The notes: a model not told the origin generated them from the sequence alone. Positions 47,792-61,183 are shown, counted from the first letter of the stretch. The stretch is DNA of 64,000 nt from Spinacia oleracea (GCF_020520425.1 NC_079491.1:32169449-32233448), one strand, 5' to 3'. Numbers and translations: made by a program.

Positions 47792-50700
47792 ATGAGTGTG
47801 ATCGACATTCTTACAAGAGTAGATGCGATCTGCCAGAAATACGACAAATACGACGTCGAAAAGCAGCGAGATTCCAATGTCTCCGGCGACGATGCCTTCG
47901 CTCGCCTCTACTCCTCGGTCGAATCCGACATAGAAACCGCCCATCAGGTCTCCCTCTCTCTCTCATACTTTTCTTGATTTAGGGTTACTCTAGATTGTAT
48001 TAATTGTTGTTTAATCGGGGAAATATTTGTGCAGAAAGCTGAAACGGCAGCAAATGAAACGAATAGGGCATCGGTTGTGGCGTTGAATGCTGAGATTCGT
48101 CGAATTAAAGGTCGATTACTTGAAGAAGTGCCCAAATTGCAGCGATTGGCTCAAAAAAGGGTGTGTTAATATTCTCAATTTTGTTTTGTGATACCACTGA
48201 ACTTGATTTTACTTCAGCATTTAATTGATTTGTGCCCAATTTCCCCTAATTTTACCGGATCTGTATCAATATGAAGCGCTGAAATGTCGGTAGTTGCTAT
48301 TGGCGGATACGGTAGAATAAGTCTGACATAATGATATTCATGATTGCAATTTATATCTTAAATAGAAAGAAGAAGATATGTGCTATTTTATTTGTAGGTT
48401 GAACTGTTATTTTGACATAAGTCTTGCTGCTTTTTAGTTGTGACCTGCTTTCGAGCCCTGTTAATATACTGGCGAAGATTTCGGATAATGTGTGTGATGA
48501 TTAGTCATTTCGGATTGAATGGTGAAAGCCATCAAATTTTGATTTTTAGTCAAAGACATTGTGTCTCTGGCTGTTTGTCTTGCATTTTTTTGTTTTTAGA
48601 GTATTTATTTTTGATAACTGCAGGTGAAAGGTCTTTCAATTGAGGAACTTGCGGTTCGTAATGATTTGGTCCTTGCTTTGCCTGATAGAATTCAGTCAAT
48701 ACCAGATGGAACCCCTGCACCTAAAAAGAACGGGGGTTGGACATCTGGGTGGAATTCTTCAGCCACTCGCCAGGAGATAAAATTTGATTCAGGTGTGTGT
48801 TAGAGTGACATTTTGGAGAATAAGTCTATTTTCGTCAATTTTAAGGTTGACGCGTGAAAGACTGAAAGTGTTGGCATTATTATAACTTTTTGTGTTTTGT
48901 TCCCTGTTAATGCTAGATGGACGATTTGATGATGAGTATCTACAGGAGACAGAACAGTCGAGCCAATTTAAGCAAGAGTATGAAATGAGAAAAATTAAGC
49001 AGGTGAATTTGTGGGAAGCCTTTATTTCTAAACATTCAGCGGGAATTTGTGTTATTTGACTTCCTTTTTGCATGTTCCTCGTGATTCCATCCTTGCTTTA
49101 TGGTGATTTTCTTATTTTGTTAGGATCAAGGTCTAGATGTGATAGCAGAAGGTTTGGACACTTTGAAAAACATGGCCCATGATATGAATGAGGTTTTTCT
49201 TCTTTTTGCATATCCCTTTTGATGAATTTTAGATATGTCTTCTGTTTTGATGATGCTGTTGTCTTGACTTATTGCCAAATGCAGGAGATGGATAGGCAAG
49301 TTCCTTTAATGGATGAGATTGACACCAAGGTGAGTAACTTCTGTTGTTTTGATGAATTTAACAACTGCAGCCAATTGTTTTATTACCCCAGAGCTTACTC
49401 TCTCTGATTTTTACAGGTGGACAAGGCAACTTCTGATCTCAAGAATACGAATGTCAGACTCAAGGACACAGTGACACAGGTTACTAGATTACAACATTAT
49501 ATTTAACCTGTTAGATTTATATCCTTCTTGGCTTATAATTTTCTTTTTCTGTTAGTAACCTGATTATTGTTGTTCATTTTCAGCTGAGATCGAGTCGAAA
49601 CTTCTGCATCGATATCGTTCTCTTGTGTATAATTCTTGGGATTGCTGCATATTTGTACAAGTAAGATCCTCAATTACTCTTGTTCAGTATTTGAAAGTAC
49701 GTTGGATGATAGTTTAAGCTCCTCTCTTGCTCAAAATTTAGGTAAAAGGAGGAATTGTTGAATGGTGCCTTTTAATGTTGAATCATGATTGCATACAAAC
49801 TAGAGGAATCGTTGAGCTTTGCTTTTGTTATTGACATATGATACCTCGGTTCAAAGTAATAGACCACATTTTTTGTTTGTGCTCAAGGCTTGTTAAGCTC
49901 AACCGAGCTGCAATGTGAAAATACATTGCAAGATTTGGCGTATAAACTACTCTTGCAAAACTATCGTTTTATAGTTTTTATAAAATTTAGCAATGGAAGA
50001 TAATGATAAAAATGTTTGACTATAAAATTTAATGTAGCCTATCTTATAAGGGAAATTTTTCCATTTTTAGGTACTGTAAATCTGTAATGGATACCCAAAG
50101 AGAGGTTCCATGGGAAAAGACTGTCGGGTGTTTGGGGGAAAAAAGAGAGGTTTGACTAGTCCAAACCTTTAATGGGATTGTTTGGTTGGGAGAGGATTGG
50201 AAGAGGGGTTTGAGTCTAAAAAGCTAATTTAAAAAAGCTAGTAAAAGGATCTTTTTGGTGAGAGAGGTTTGTTACGCTTAAGGGGAAATGACTTATGAAT
50301 ATTTTTTCATATTTACTAGCCTTTTACCAAAGGTTATCAAAATATTTTCCCAATGATAAAAGTATGTTAATGTCTTTATTAGTCATTGTACTTAATAAAT
50401 CAACTTAGCTAACAAATATATACCAAACACAAACAACTAGTCCAATCAGCTAATATCTAACAACCAATGCAAACCCATTCAGTCAAAAGGAAGAAGATGA
50501 GAATTAGAATATATGTAGCTGTAGGGGAGGAGGAAAATTGTTATTTTACTTTTAGTTTGTTAGATGGAGAAAATCAAGCCTCTTGAAATATATTTAAATT
50601 CTATGATTTCCCGCGGTTAGAGAAAATTTCAGGTTGATGACCTTATCTTGTATGACCTGAGTTACTCATTATTAATATATTTCTTATCTTAGAGAAAATG

Positions 50701-53700
50701 GAGCATTTCTTTTTCTCTAACTAGTTGCTCCGAAATCTTTATTTATAAGTAACAGAAATGGTCCAGCATGGATCTTGTGTGTGACAGTGTCTGAAAAGGA
50801 AAAGTTGTTATTATCATTAGTATTACCCTTAAGAAGTCAAGGCTATTTGATTGCCTTTACCATATTCTCTATAACTTTTCTGTTAAGATCTGGATACTTG
50901 AAGCAGAAATTAAGAGAACGAAGCGGAAGACAGTTGATTGATTAGCCATTTTTCTGATTATCTCAATCATCCGAGAGACTTGAAACCTCCAAAACTAAAT
51001 GAGGCAAACTAAAATGTAAAGATTCAAATTTCTGGATAATTTTCATCCTAGTTATACAAGCCATAGGTACCTCGATTCCCTCCCTCCTCTTAACTAATCT
51101 TAAGCCCTCTTCCTCAAGTAACTTACAACAAATATAGCAATCCCTGCAAGACCATTTTCCTTTTGGCATGTTGCTTAGCCTTTTCTATCTGATACTCTCT
51201 ATAAGCCAGATTCCAACACTCTGCTTTGGTTTTTCTTTCCCTTCATCTTGTTTATTTAGAATATGACTGTGTAAATCAGGAAGAATGATGCAAGTCAAGA
51301 ATTTAAGGAAGAAGGTCATGTTTAGAAAAGTCAATGGATCATTTTGTATCTAGAAACTCAATATAATGTTATCGTCCTCTGTTTAATCCATGAAGCACAT
51401 TCCTTTCTTTATGTTGTAAAGTACAAGAAAAATTTCTCTTTTTGGAATTCCTATAAAGTACCAAAGTTACCCCATGTGGTGACAAAAACCCACTACACTC
51501 TTCTTTCTTAATCACACGGCTTGTTGACCCTTTTACACTCTCTCATTTACCCTAAAACTTTTTGCGATATGAGATGCTGCACATATTAAAAGTTATAGGA
51601 AGTGTTGATTATTATTTTAGTTTGTCCCAAAGTGCTGTCCTTCAAGTTAATAGATGCTTGTTTATTTAATTAATTTTCTGATTTTCTCTATTCTCATCAT
51701 GCTATAGTATCGTACTAGCAGTTAGTTTTTAACTCTCCATAAAAATAAAAATAAAAAGCAGTTAGCTTCTAACTTGCGGTCTACTAATTAAATAATACTT
51801 CGTATATAGACAAAAGCTTTTGGATGGAGGAAGCATGAGGCTGTATAGAAGTATTTGCTATGAATTAACATTGCTAAACATCATTAATGGGAGAAAATCA
51901 AGGAAGAAGTAGATGATTTGATTAATAAACTGAAATTACAGAAAATGCAAATGATATTCAGGCTTTCGAGAGGATTGTGTCTCTCCCAATGAACACTTCT
52001 AAAAGCTAAACCAAATACTCATCAATATTCAACATATTTTCCCCTCTCTCTAATATTCTATATATATATAGAGCTTTTCCTCTACAAACTACCTATCTTC
52101 CTCTTCAGCCTACTAGCTAGTTTATTATAATTCTATTACCTAATATGCCCCTCCTTTTAAATACTGATGCTTAGCAGTATTATGTAAACTATTAGTTGTA
52201 TACTGTATTTATGATTATTAAGAAACTTGTATGAGTTTTCCTACATAGTTCCCTTTGTGTTTACGTTTTAATTGTTGTATATCTCTGCCTTTAGAAAATT
52301 TTGAAAAGTTACTCTCAAAGAAAGTTAGACATTCTTAGTGCAACAAGTTCCTTGAATGTGCAATTTAGGACATTTAAAACTTAGTTGTCAAGGTAATGTT
52401 ATACGAAGAAGTTTATATTTTGAAAATTTTCCCTGCAAATGTGCTTCGCCTTTTTCTTCCTCTGTTTTTGCTCTTCCTGTTTCGTTATCAAGGATTTTTA
52501 AGCTTGATGATTAAGGTCACTGTTTGGATTTTTAAGCTTAATGTAAAGGGTTTCTAAGCTTGATTACCTTAATATTAAAGCTTGTTGCTTTGTTCTTAAA
52601 ATACATCTTAATGGAACTTTTTACATCATATTAGCGGCAAGGACATTGCTTATAACTTTCCTTAAGTTACTTAAATGGAACAGCGTCGAATTTTAACAAG
52701 GTGAGGATACAACTTAGAAAATGAAAACGCGCATAATACTACTCCTTGCGTCCACAAATAATCTCCGTGGTTGGGTTTGGACATGCATATTAAAAGATTT
52801 AATAGGGTGGGGTAGTTTTTTTGGTTGATAGTGGGGAAATAAGAATAAACAAATTGAAAGATGCGCTCTTCGTCCCTAAAAGATCATTTGCCCCAAATGC
52901 TTTTCTGTACTTTTTGAAGAGTTAGGCAAAATAACAAGTGGGTTGGTAGATTTGTTTTCTCATGCCAAGAATGGTATTAGGCGAACTCAAAGAAGCAGAC
53001 CGAAAAGGAAAATAGGGGGCAATCTTTAAGGGACGGGACGGAGGGAGTAGTGGGTAAGAGAAATATGTGGCATAAAATATGGAGTGAATGTGAGAGAAAG
53101 AGTTAGTGGAGGGGTTACATCACATGGGCTGAGTGGGTGAAATTTCCATTTTAAGTAACATGAAGAATTTTATAGACATCCCGAAAAAGAATACAGGCTG
53201 ATTAGTGGGAACGGAGGGAGTAAATAGAAAAATCGTAGTTTATTTATTTTTGTTCATGTGTATGCATGTATTGGGGTTGTGAATGAAGTTAAGTGAACAT
53301 TTCCATTCTCTCATTCTAACTATAGAAGACCTTGAAATATGGGCTAATTATTCTCACATGCCCCCTTTTAGTTTCATTACCCTATTTTCAATAGGGAATT
53401 CCCTCTCCCATAATTTATCTTCAGTTTACAAATAAAAATCTTATATAGTCAAGCTGTTATAGCCTTTTTAGGAAATGATGATGATATGCTACGGTTAGTA
53501 ATTGATGTAGAACTGAGTTATCCCCTCTTTTCTTCATACCCCTTTCTACAATTATCTTTGTTCACCTGCGGGCATTCCTCTTTCCCTTCTGTTGTCTGTG
53601 TAGGGGTACATCCAAACTTCATTGCTTATATTTCAAAATAAATACTGATGGATTATACTATTGTGGTTATGATTTGTATTTTCTGTTCAACAGTTGCTTT

Positions 53701-53764
53701 TATCTATTTCTGCGGATGCTTTACTAATAGAAGCTTATTGTTTTGCAGTGTGTTGAAGAAGTAA
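47792..53764 (+). CDS. SYP71: Qc-SNARE of the SYP71 type
   Basis: Nine coding exons: 47792-47947, 48035-48160, 48624-48792, 48917-49002, 49124-49192, 49285-49329, 49417-49479, 49584-49660 and 53749-53764. All have GT-AG sites and consistent phases, giving 268 residues against 266 in Arabidopsis SYP71. It starts MSVIDILTRVDAICQKYDKY, followed by the helical N-terminal domain. The Qc SNARE motif runs about 178-236 with the zero-layer Gln at 207 (MDRQVPLMDEID). The C-terminal anchor (about 245-263) precedes the tail NVLKK. In Arabidopsis SYP71 sits in the ER, plasma membrane and cell plate, and forms SNARE complexes that drive membrane fusion. The last exon codes only five codons after a 4.1-kb intron. 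The frame is intact, so this is the one clear host gene here. Confidence 0.97.
49661..53748 (+). other. 4.1-kb last intron of the SYP71-like gene
   Basis: The intron between codons 264 and 265 is ten or more times longer than most others. It contains at least one Stowaway-like MITE (52742-53220). No exon candidates or RNA genes are seen in it. It ends in TTGTTTTGCAG. Confidence 0.85.
52742..53220. mobile_element. Stowaway-like MITE, probably with a second copy inside
   Basis: Starts CTCCTTGCGTCC and ends GGAACGGAGGGAG between TA dinucleotides. A second GGGACGGAGGGAGTA near 53040 pairs with a diverged CTTCGTCCCTAAAAGATC near 52867, which suggests a nested copy. Confidence 0.5.
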
Positions 53765-54664
53765 ATGAACGATAAGAGGAGCTTACTGCCATTTGACTGG
53801 TTTGGTATTGTCTTGTCTGTTAGTGTTTAAAGGTGTGAGTTGTCGGTGTGTTTCTCTTCATGTCTTTTATATACCTTAGTTCGTTCTTGAAACATGAATG
53901 TGCCATTCATACCAACACTTCATGCACATTTGTCCTTGTATCATATAGCCATTTGTTAATGTTTTAATTTATTTTCATTTTATTGAAGGTTATTATAGTT
54001 TCTCTTTTCATGCCACGAAATTTGTTTGGTAGAATGAATCTGTAGCAAACCCATCAGGATGAAATAGAGGGAGGACTCCTTGGCCAACCAAGTGACTTTT
54101 AGTGAGTAGTCAGTTCCTCATTACACTTGTTTTTCAGGACAGGGAGATTTATTGGAATGCCATTGCTAATCTCAAAGCAGTTAAATGTCTTGAATCTGTT
54201 TATCACAAATTTTGATCACTTACTGGTTACTAGTCGGACAAATTTGTTCATTCACCTTAAAGTAAAGTAAGCTTAAGGAAGCATAAATAGGGCTAAGAAG
54301 GTCAGTTATAAGTTCAAATAAAGGCTATGAAGTTGAATTTATCTCTATAAAAAAAGTTAAGACAAATACACAGTGGTCTAGATAAGGCCCAACAGGTTCT
54401 AAGTTCAGTGAAGGGGAAGAAAGGTGAAGAGAACAAACCCATATAAGGTTAGCTGCCTTGTATTTGCTGCTGGAACATATTTTGCTGCCCCTACAGAATG
54501 TTAAACATAGACTGATGTCCAAGCAAAATCGGCCATTCTTGCAATTTAAAGTTCATTTTTATAGTTTATATGGTCTCTGTGGGTCAGGGATGGAACATAT
54601 CCACCAGGAACGAGGCAACATCTCTTGGTGCTTGAATAACCTTTATTGTAGAAGGATCTCCTAA
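53765..54664 (+). other. 3' untranslated and downstream region of the SYP71-like gene
   Basis: No other gene is seen. T-rich stretches around 53860-54010 are compatible with polyadenylation, but no site can be fixed. Confidence 0.4.
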
Positions 54665-55168
54665 CGGCTCGTTTGGTATGAGAAGGGGATAGGGATAGGG
54701 ATAGGGACAAAGATAGGGATAAGGATAAGGAATTTGACATAGGGAATTCATTAAGTTTATCCTTATCTCTTGTTTGGCATGGTATGGGAATGTGTTGGGA
54801 ATTGTTGGATAGAATAGAAAACAAAATAATAAACTTACAATAATACCCTTCTAATTGTACATTTGTTTTTTTTATGGAGGATATAATTGTCTTTTCACAA
54901 TTAAATGAGAAATCCCCATTCTTGACAGGTCGGGTTCGGGTTGGTTTTCGGGTCGGGTTCGGGTCGGTTTTCGGGTCGGGTCGATTTTTGACAGGTCTAC
55001 CCTGCCCCCCCCCCCCCCTAGGTACAAGATTAGTGGGATAAGGAGGCATTTAATCTTTATCCCTATCCCTCGTAAATTGCCAATTCCTTATAAACAAACA
55101 ATGGATAGTAGTAAGTAGGGATAAGAAATCATTATCCCTCCTCTTTATCCCTCTAAACAAACGAGCCG
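54665..55168. mobile_element. Tourist-type (PIF/Harbinger) MITE
   Basis: Ends CGGCTCGTTTGG and the complement at CAAACGAGCCG, with the 3-bp duplication TAA (54662-54664 and 55169-55171). GGGATAG/CTATCCC repeats lie near both ends. A GGGTCGGGTTCGGG tract and a C run (about 54930-55018) sit inside. Confidence 0.75.
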
Positions 55169-55357
55169 TAAGAGTTTAGTCTTTGGACATGTAAAAGGTT
55201 GCTCATCTTTCTTGATTTTCACTTGTGCTGGGGTCTATCAATAACGTTTATTTGCAGCTTTCCTTGTTTACCCTTCTGGGTAGAGGGGGGGTGTGTTCTT
55301 TAATTCTTTTAGGGTCGGATTTATGAGATTTTGTCTCAAGTTATTGAAGCACAAATA

Positions 55358-55797
55358 TCTATTACTATATACTAAAAGAGACACTAGGAATGATACGTGT
55401 CAATTCCTGGTGCGATTTTTTTCCGCCAAAAATCACTTTTCCAAAAAAGTGTATTTGTTTTGATTTTATTTTTATTCTCTACCTTTTTTTATATAAACTA
55501 TTTATGTATAGAAACAAAATTTAGTTTATAAATTATGGCAATAATATATACGACGTAATAATAATTATTCTAAATGGGGAATATTTTAGTCAAATCGCTA
55601 TATTAATAATGGAAAATATATCACTCAATATTTTGGTCAAATTACATATTAGCATTTTAAATATGCATATTAGATGAATAAATTTATACGAGTATGTTAA
55701 AAATGTTATAACTAAGCAATAGTTTGGGAGATATTCAGTTAAATATTTTGTGAAAAAAGAATGATCAAAATCCGTGCGTGCACGGGATCTAATCTAG
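55358..55797 (+). mobile_element. 440-bp non-autonomous Helitron
   Basis: Begins A|TCTATTACTATATACT and ends with a hairpin-like CCGTGCGTGCACGGG, then ATCTAATCTAG|T. The TC start, 3' hairpin, CTAG end and A/T insertion site are Helitron hallmarks. Confidence 0.65.
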
Positions 55798-55799
55798 TA

Positions 55800-58074
55800 T
55801 ATTATTAAAGCAGAGTAGTGAGGAATGTAAGGGTTCTAAAATTCAAATCCTCACCTTTCATGCTTCGTTATTTAAGGAAATTTAGGAAATAAAAAAATTA
55901 ACAAATCAGCAAAATCACCCCACACACAATTAATGGGGAGACTAAATTGGAAATAACAATAATAAAGGGTAATTAATGGACATGAAAGAATAAGGAAATA
56001 ATTTACATCAATTATTCACTTTCAAGTTTCATGACAAATCTATGGTACAAAATGAAAACGTTACATATTTTAGTTTCTATAAAAATAAAATAACATATTT
56101 TAGCCATGGAAGATCAAATTCTACATAGTTACACAATATGAAATAAAAATCAAACTACTATAACTTTGGCATAATTATACATTAAAAATCAAATTACACA
56201 AAATTACTTCTAAGCCTACATGCACAATTGTACATATTTCAACAACTTTACATTTTCCACTTGCTCCTATATTTTACTTTCTCTACTATTGTAATATGCA
56301 TGTCTATATTATACCAAATTTCATGCCATTCTAATTAAATTAAACCAGCAAACTCCAACAAAAAGGGGGGAAAAAATTAACACATAAGAATATGAAGAAA
56401 AAATATATTAACTGAGGATTAGATCAATTAAAAATAAATTTACAACTATAGAAAAACAAAATAAGAGGAACTAGATATGAGAAGTAGTTAATCTAGAGAA
56501 ATGACGTTTTCGCAAGTCACCTTTTCAACCATCAAAGCGTAATTGAAACATACCCTTAGAGTTTTGTTTTTTTTTTTTTAAATTTTTTTTAAGGGAATAC
56601 CTTAGTTTACCAAATATAAAAATATATGCAATTACACAAGTCAACAAACCTATTAATTTTGTTGGCGAAAGGACGGGTAATTGTGTATAGATTGTTGAAG
56701 ATTGAAAGAGAAATCTTAGAAAGAGGAGAAATAATGAAGTTTATGTTTAATAATTTGAGTTAGATGTCTTTTGACTAACCTTCTTATACCACTATACCAC
56801 ATAGATTTTTTAACACATGAAAAGATGCTTATATTAACAAAACATTAAGGTAGGTTCGATACAAAACCAGCTTCCCTTATGGTCAAGCAAATAACGATAA
56901 GATCATACCTCCCTTCTACAAAATATCCCAATAACCTAGATAAATCTTGAGGCCAAAAAAAATCTTGGTTATCTATATAAGCCAAAAGATGAAACACTAC
57001 TAAGGCACTTGGGAGAATTGATTGTTGGTGATTTCTACGTCTTCCATTTCAACAACGGTAATCAAATTATCCATTGTTGAAACCGCTAACAATAAAAGGA
57101 GTAAAATTCGTTGCCTTCGAAGAAGAGCCTTCTGCCACATTCGAGTCTTTTGAAACCTGAATGACCTCCTAACTATCGTACCAAAAACTATCTGAGATGC
57201 ATTTGAAGTAGTTGCCACTTTGTTGATCATGCAACTCTTGCCTCTGCTTCCTTTTTAATTTTGTTAAATGGTACATTATTCTCGAAGAAATATTTAAGCC
57301 TAATTAAAACATGATCATTAATATCATACTCAACTAAATATTAGTAAATCTGCCTTAGTTTGGGATGAAGGGATTATAATAATGTGTGATTGATATGATT
57401 AGAAAAATAACATACTCCATTCATATATAATAAATGGTGCACTTGACCGGCATAAAGTTTAAAGAAAGCGAGTTAATTTTATTAAAATAAAAATACAAGT
57501 GGGTAAGTGAGGGTATTAAGGTATTCAAATAATGTAAAAGGTAATGAGAAATAAAATGAAGGTATTCAAGTCCCTTTTGTCAAATCGCCATTTCAGAGAT
57601 AAAGCTCGAAAATTCAATTTTTTTTATTGGCATTCATGTTTATGGGCGGTAGAAATAATTGACAACATTGTTAATGACAGTAGATGCCTCTATGTCTTCC
57701 GCATAAGGGGTAGTAATCATCATAAAATCGGGTCTTTAATCCCATAGTCAAAGAACTTGCTAAAATTAGCGTAATTGTACGTACATTTATGACATTAATA
57801 ATGAGGTACCAAATCGCATGCATGTGATAGATTGTTCTGAATCTTCTATGATAAGCCCCATAACCCTAAATAGAAGGACTACAAAAATGCTTGAAAGAGT
57901 AAATCATATGTTAATTGCGATGTTTCGGAATGCTCGAACCATGTTGTGTGACCAATGTGAATAACGAGATTTGCGGATTAGGATAATTCGGACTAGAGAA
58001 GGTAGGCAATTTTTATTTTTTTGATAAGGTAAGAAGAATAGTACATTAGGAGCCCCTCCGCACGAGGGATACTC
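55800..58074. other. AT-rich DNA without a supported gene
   Basis: Short open frames only. The longest at 57000-57230 (minus) has no recognisable domain, and other frames of the same stretch are equally plausible. It is probably captured or decayed sequence inside the candidate Helitron. Confidence 0.4.
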
Positions 58075-58700
58075 CTAAGTAATATCTAAAATGGAAAGTA
58101 AATGGGGACTATTACACGAGTCAATACACATAGTATTGCTAATTAAGTGACCAACATTTGCTATCCAATCTGCTGCTCGATGGGCTTCTCGGCAAATATG
58201 CATTATATCCCAATTGTCGAAGAACTTGAGAATGTCTTGTATATATTGAATGACGAAATGGAGCTTCCACGGGATTCTCTAAGTTCCTTCTACTGCGTTG
58301 ATGACCATCAAGTTGTCTCCTTCAATGTTTAGATTCTTAATGTTAAGCTTTTTTGCTTCTTGAAGTCCTTTGTGAAGTGCACAAGCTTCTGCCATGAAAG
58401 CTTGTGTAATGCCTAGATTGTAAGTCTGAATGCTGATTGGGGCACCGTTGTTGTCGCGAATAATGAAACCAACAATTGCTGAAGAAGATTTGCAGGATCC
58501 GTCAAAGTTGAGTTTGAAAGTACCCTGAGGAGGGGGGTACCAACGAACTAGAATAGGAGTATTGTGAGTAACAGTTGTGCGAGTGTGTGAAGTGAGACGG
58601 GTACCCTTAAGTTGATGCAGGTCGACATTAGTTCGAAACTTCCATTCTTTGAAGGCTATACTTGCTTTAAAGAAGACTCGAAAAGCATTAAAAATACTAT
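58075..58700 (-). pseudogene. LINE-type RNase H (RVT_3) remnant
   Basis: Minus-strand translation gives VRWYPPPQGTFKLNFDGSCK, then IVGFIIRDNNG, TQAFMAEACALHKGLQEAKK, IEGDNLMVINAVEGT and REAHRAADWIANVGH. This is the plant RNase H domain with the D, E and D positions (NFDGS, AEACAL, EGDNL) that ends many non-LTR retrotransposons. A TAG at 58279-58281 breaks the frame, and no reverse transcriptase adjoins. Confidence 0.75.
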
Positions 58701-58965
58701 TATTAAAAATACGTAATTTCTCTCTTTAAAGAAGGTAGGCAACATGTTCACACTTTTTTAGACTCTCATGAATCTATAACTTAATTTTGGATACTTTTTT
58801 AGTTTCTTACTTTTGATTTTATGTTTTGCATAAGAGACATACAATATATAGAAACGTTTTGATGTTGCCAAATAATAAACATTGTAATTAACATAGTCGT
58901 TTAAATTTTTTTTTATACTCTGTACTAGTGCAATAGCACGGGCACATACTAGTGATGATTATTTA

Positions 58966-59553
58966 AAGGCAAATTTGCTAAAAATGACATTTTATAACTC
59001 AAATTTTGCGAGAAGGGACCTTATATAATTTATTTTGTGAAATCACACCTTAATGTTTTTTTTTTTGCGAGAAAGGACCTTATATAATTTTTGTTTGGGT
59101 GAAATCACTCCTTAATGTAACTTTTTTGCGAAAGACAACCAAAAGTAAGTTTCCAGCATTGACTGGGCTTTTCTGGCCATTGACTGAGCTTTTCCGGCCA
59201 TTGACTTGCACGTGAGAAGCACGTGTGGTTTTATTTTGCTAATCACACCCAATTTTCCTCCAAAATTATAAGCTTTAAAATCTAAAGTTGAAATTTTTTT
59301 TGAAATAAAATCAAGTTTGATAATTCAAGACTCGGGAAAATCAGTGTCTTTAGCCAAATTAAGCCACACGTGTTGCTCACGAGCAAGTCAATGGCCGAAA
59401 AAGCTTAGTCAATGACCGGAAAAGCTCAGTCTTCCCTTAGATCCTTTTTCGCAAAACAAATTACATTAAAGTGTAATTTCACAAAATAAATTCTACCAGA
59501 TTCCTTCTCCCAAAATTTGAGTTATAAAATGTCATTTTTTACAAATTTGCCTT
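58966..59553. mobile_element. foldback element with very long inverted repeats
   Basis: Ends AAGGCAAATTTGC and GCAAATTTGCCTT continue inward as an inverted repeat of about 200 bp or more (TTATAACTCAAATTTTG against CAAAATTTGAGTTATAA). The inner arms carry GACTGAGCTTTTCCGG and its complement. Most of the 588 bp could fold on itself. No clean target duplication was found. Confidence 0.7.
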
Positions 59554-60109
59554 ATTTAGGAACAGAAGGAGCGTGTTACGTTCATCAAGGAGCATATATG
59601 AAGCTGACCCTACTGCATGTGAGTAATCATCTGGTACATATTATTTGATGTAAAAAGTCATGTCTAAGACATTGACCATATAATTTAGACTTTTAGAGAC
59701 AAGGAACAACGTACTTGATAGTTGAGTTAAGAGGAATAGACTACAACAAAACAAGCACAAACTTCCAAACGTACTTGTATAATTTTACATTATTATAAAA
59801 CAAGTGTTACAAACATAATTGGTACTTGAAAATGTGACATGCCAACGCATTTTGTGGAACTATACATTATCAACATTGGAGTATTGGACTATTTTCATAT
59901 TTTTTAAATAATTGGTTGAAAGTCTTGAAACCTATTCCAAGATTTCCATCCCCTACTTCAAAGGAAATTTTTTCGTGGGGTAGATTTTGCAATGCATTTT
60001 TTTGAGAAATGTATACCTTGTTACTCGAAAGGCGATTTTTAACTTGTTTTGAACATGGAGTGTAATTTTTTACCGTTTGTATTAGACTATTAGTCGTGTG
60101 TTATTTTAA
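59554..60109. other. spacer without recognisable features
   Basis: No open frame, repeat or RNA gene could be supported here. Confidence 0.5.
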
Positions 60110-60723
60110 GGGGTTGTTTGGTTGGGGGTATTCAAGAAAGGGAAAGGAAATCAGAAGGATTAATTCTCTTTGTTATTATTTGTAATACTATTTCAATCAT
60201 TCTCTTTACCCCCTTGATAACCTCAAATTCCTGTATATTGATTCCCCACCCCCTCTAGGTATTGGCATTCTCATTCCCTTTCCCTTAGCCACCATACACT
60301 ATCAACACTCCACCACCACATTTACCATGACCAACCCATAATAGCACCCCCACCACCTGAGCCACCCTAACCGTCGACTCACCCTTGAGGTCGACGGTTG
60401 CTGGCGAGTTTCTGGTGAGTTTCCGTATTAGGTAGGGTTTTAGATCTTTCCGGGAACCTTTTCACAAAGAGAAGGAGTCGGGGTTCAGGGTAGAGAGTGA
60501 GTCGCGGGTCATGGAGAGAGAGAGAGAGTCGCGGATCGAGTCGGCTCCGACACCCAGAGGTCAGATTGTAGTAGTGGGGGTGGTGGACTGGTGGTGGAAT
60601 TTTTAAGTTTCCCTTGGATATGTTAAAACAAAAAATTATTAACATCTATGGGATTTTCTTTTCATTCCCTTCCTAACCCTTTCTTAATTCCATTCCTTTT
60701 ACCCCGTGTGAACCAAACTATCC
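60110..60723. mobile_element. Tourist-like MITE
   Basis: Ends GGGGTTGTTTGGTT and AACCAAACTATCC are imperfect inverted repeats with the duplication TAA on both sides (60107-60109 and 60724-60726). It has no coding sequence of its own. A GA run and a CGACTC-rich patch lie at about 60360-60560. Confidence 0.6.
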
Positions 60724-61007
60724 TAAGTTAAACTTTTTTTTCTTTTTAATGTAGGAAAATTTGACAAAGGAAGTCCTAACTATAGACGTACATCTTTAAA
60801 AGGGACAAATTACAGATTATTATTGACAAGTCTCAACTACGAGGGGTGTTGACTTCGCGACGATGGTGGATGGGAGTTGCAGGTGGTGAGGGGAGGAAGA
60901 TGGAAGAACGTAAAAAATATCAATCGACTTAATTATTATTTTTGAAAAAAAGTATATATAGGCCCTGTTCTTTTTGGTTTAATTTCAGTTTCAAGACTTA
61001 TTTGGCA

Positions 61008-61140
61008 GTTCAGTTCAGTTCAGGAGCATTCAGTTCAGTTCAGTTCAGGAGCATTCAGTTCAGTTCAGTTCAGTTCAATTTAGTTCAGTTCAGTTCAGGA
61101 GCATTAAGTTCAGTTCAGTTTAATTCAATTCAATTTAATT
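61008..61140. repeat. TTCAG minisatellite, left block
   Basis: GTTCAGTTCAG repeats are interrupted by GAGCATT spacers. They grade through TTCAA and TTTAA into ATT repeats. The preceding GGCCCTGTTCTTTT (60961) looks like an element terminus. Confidence 0.85.

Positions 61141-61183
<43 letters not shown>

Larger units (their letters stand above)
55793..58952 (+). mobile_element. candidate second Helitron abutting the first
   Basis: A Helitron-like start (TCTAGTATATTATTAAAGCA) overlaps the end of the previous one. A matching 3' end, GTGCAATAGCAC hairpin plus GGGCACATACTAG|T, lies at 58952. The interior has no Rep/helicase and includes a LINE RNase H remnant. Pairing of the two ends is inferred. 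Confidence 0.4.

Noticed and set aside
57000..57230. 76-codon minus-strand gene
   Set aside because: No domain, no splice partners, and it lies within decayed, Helitron-like DNA.
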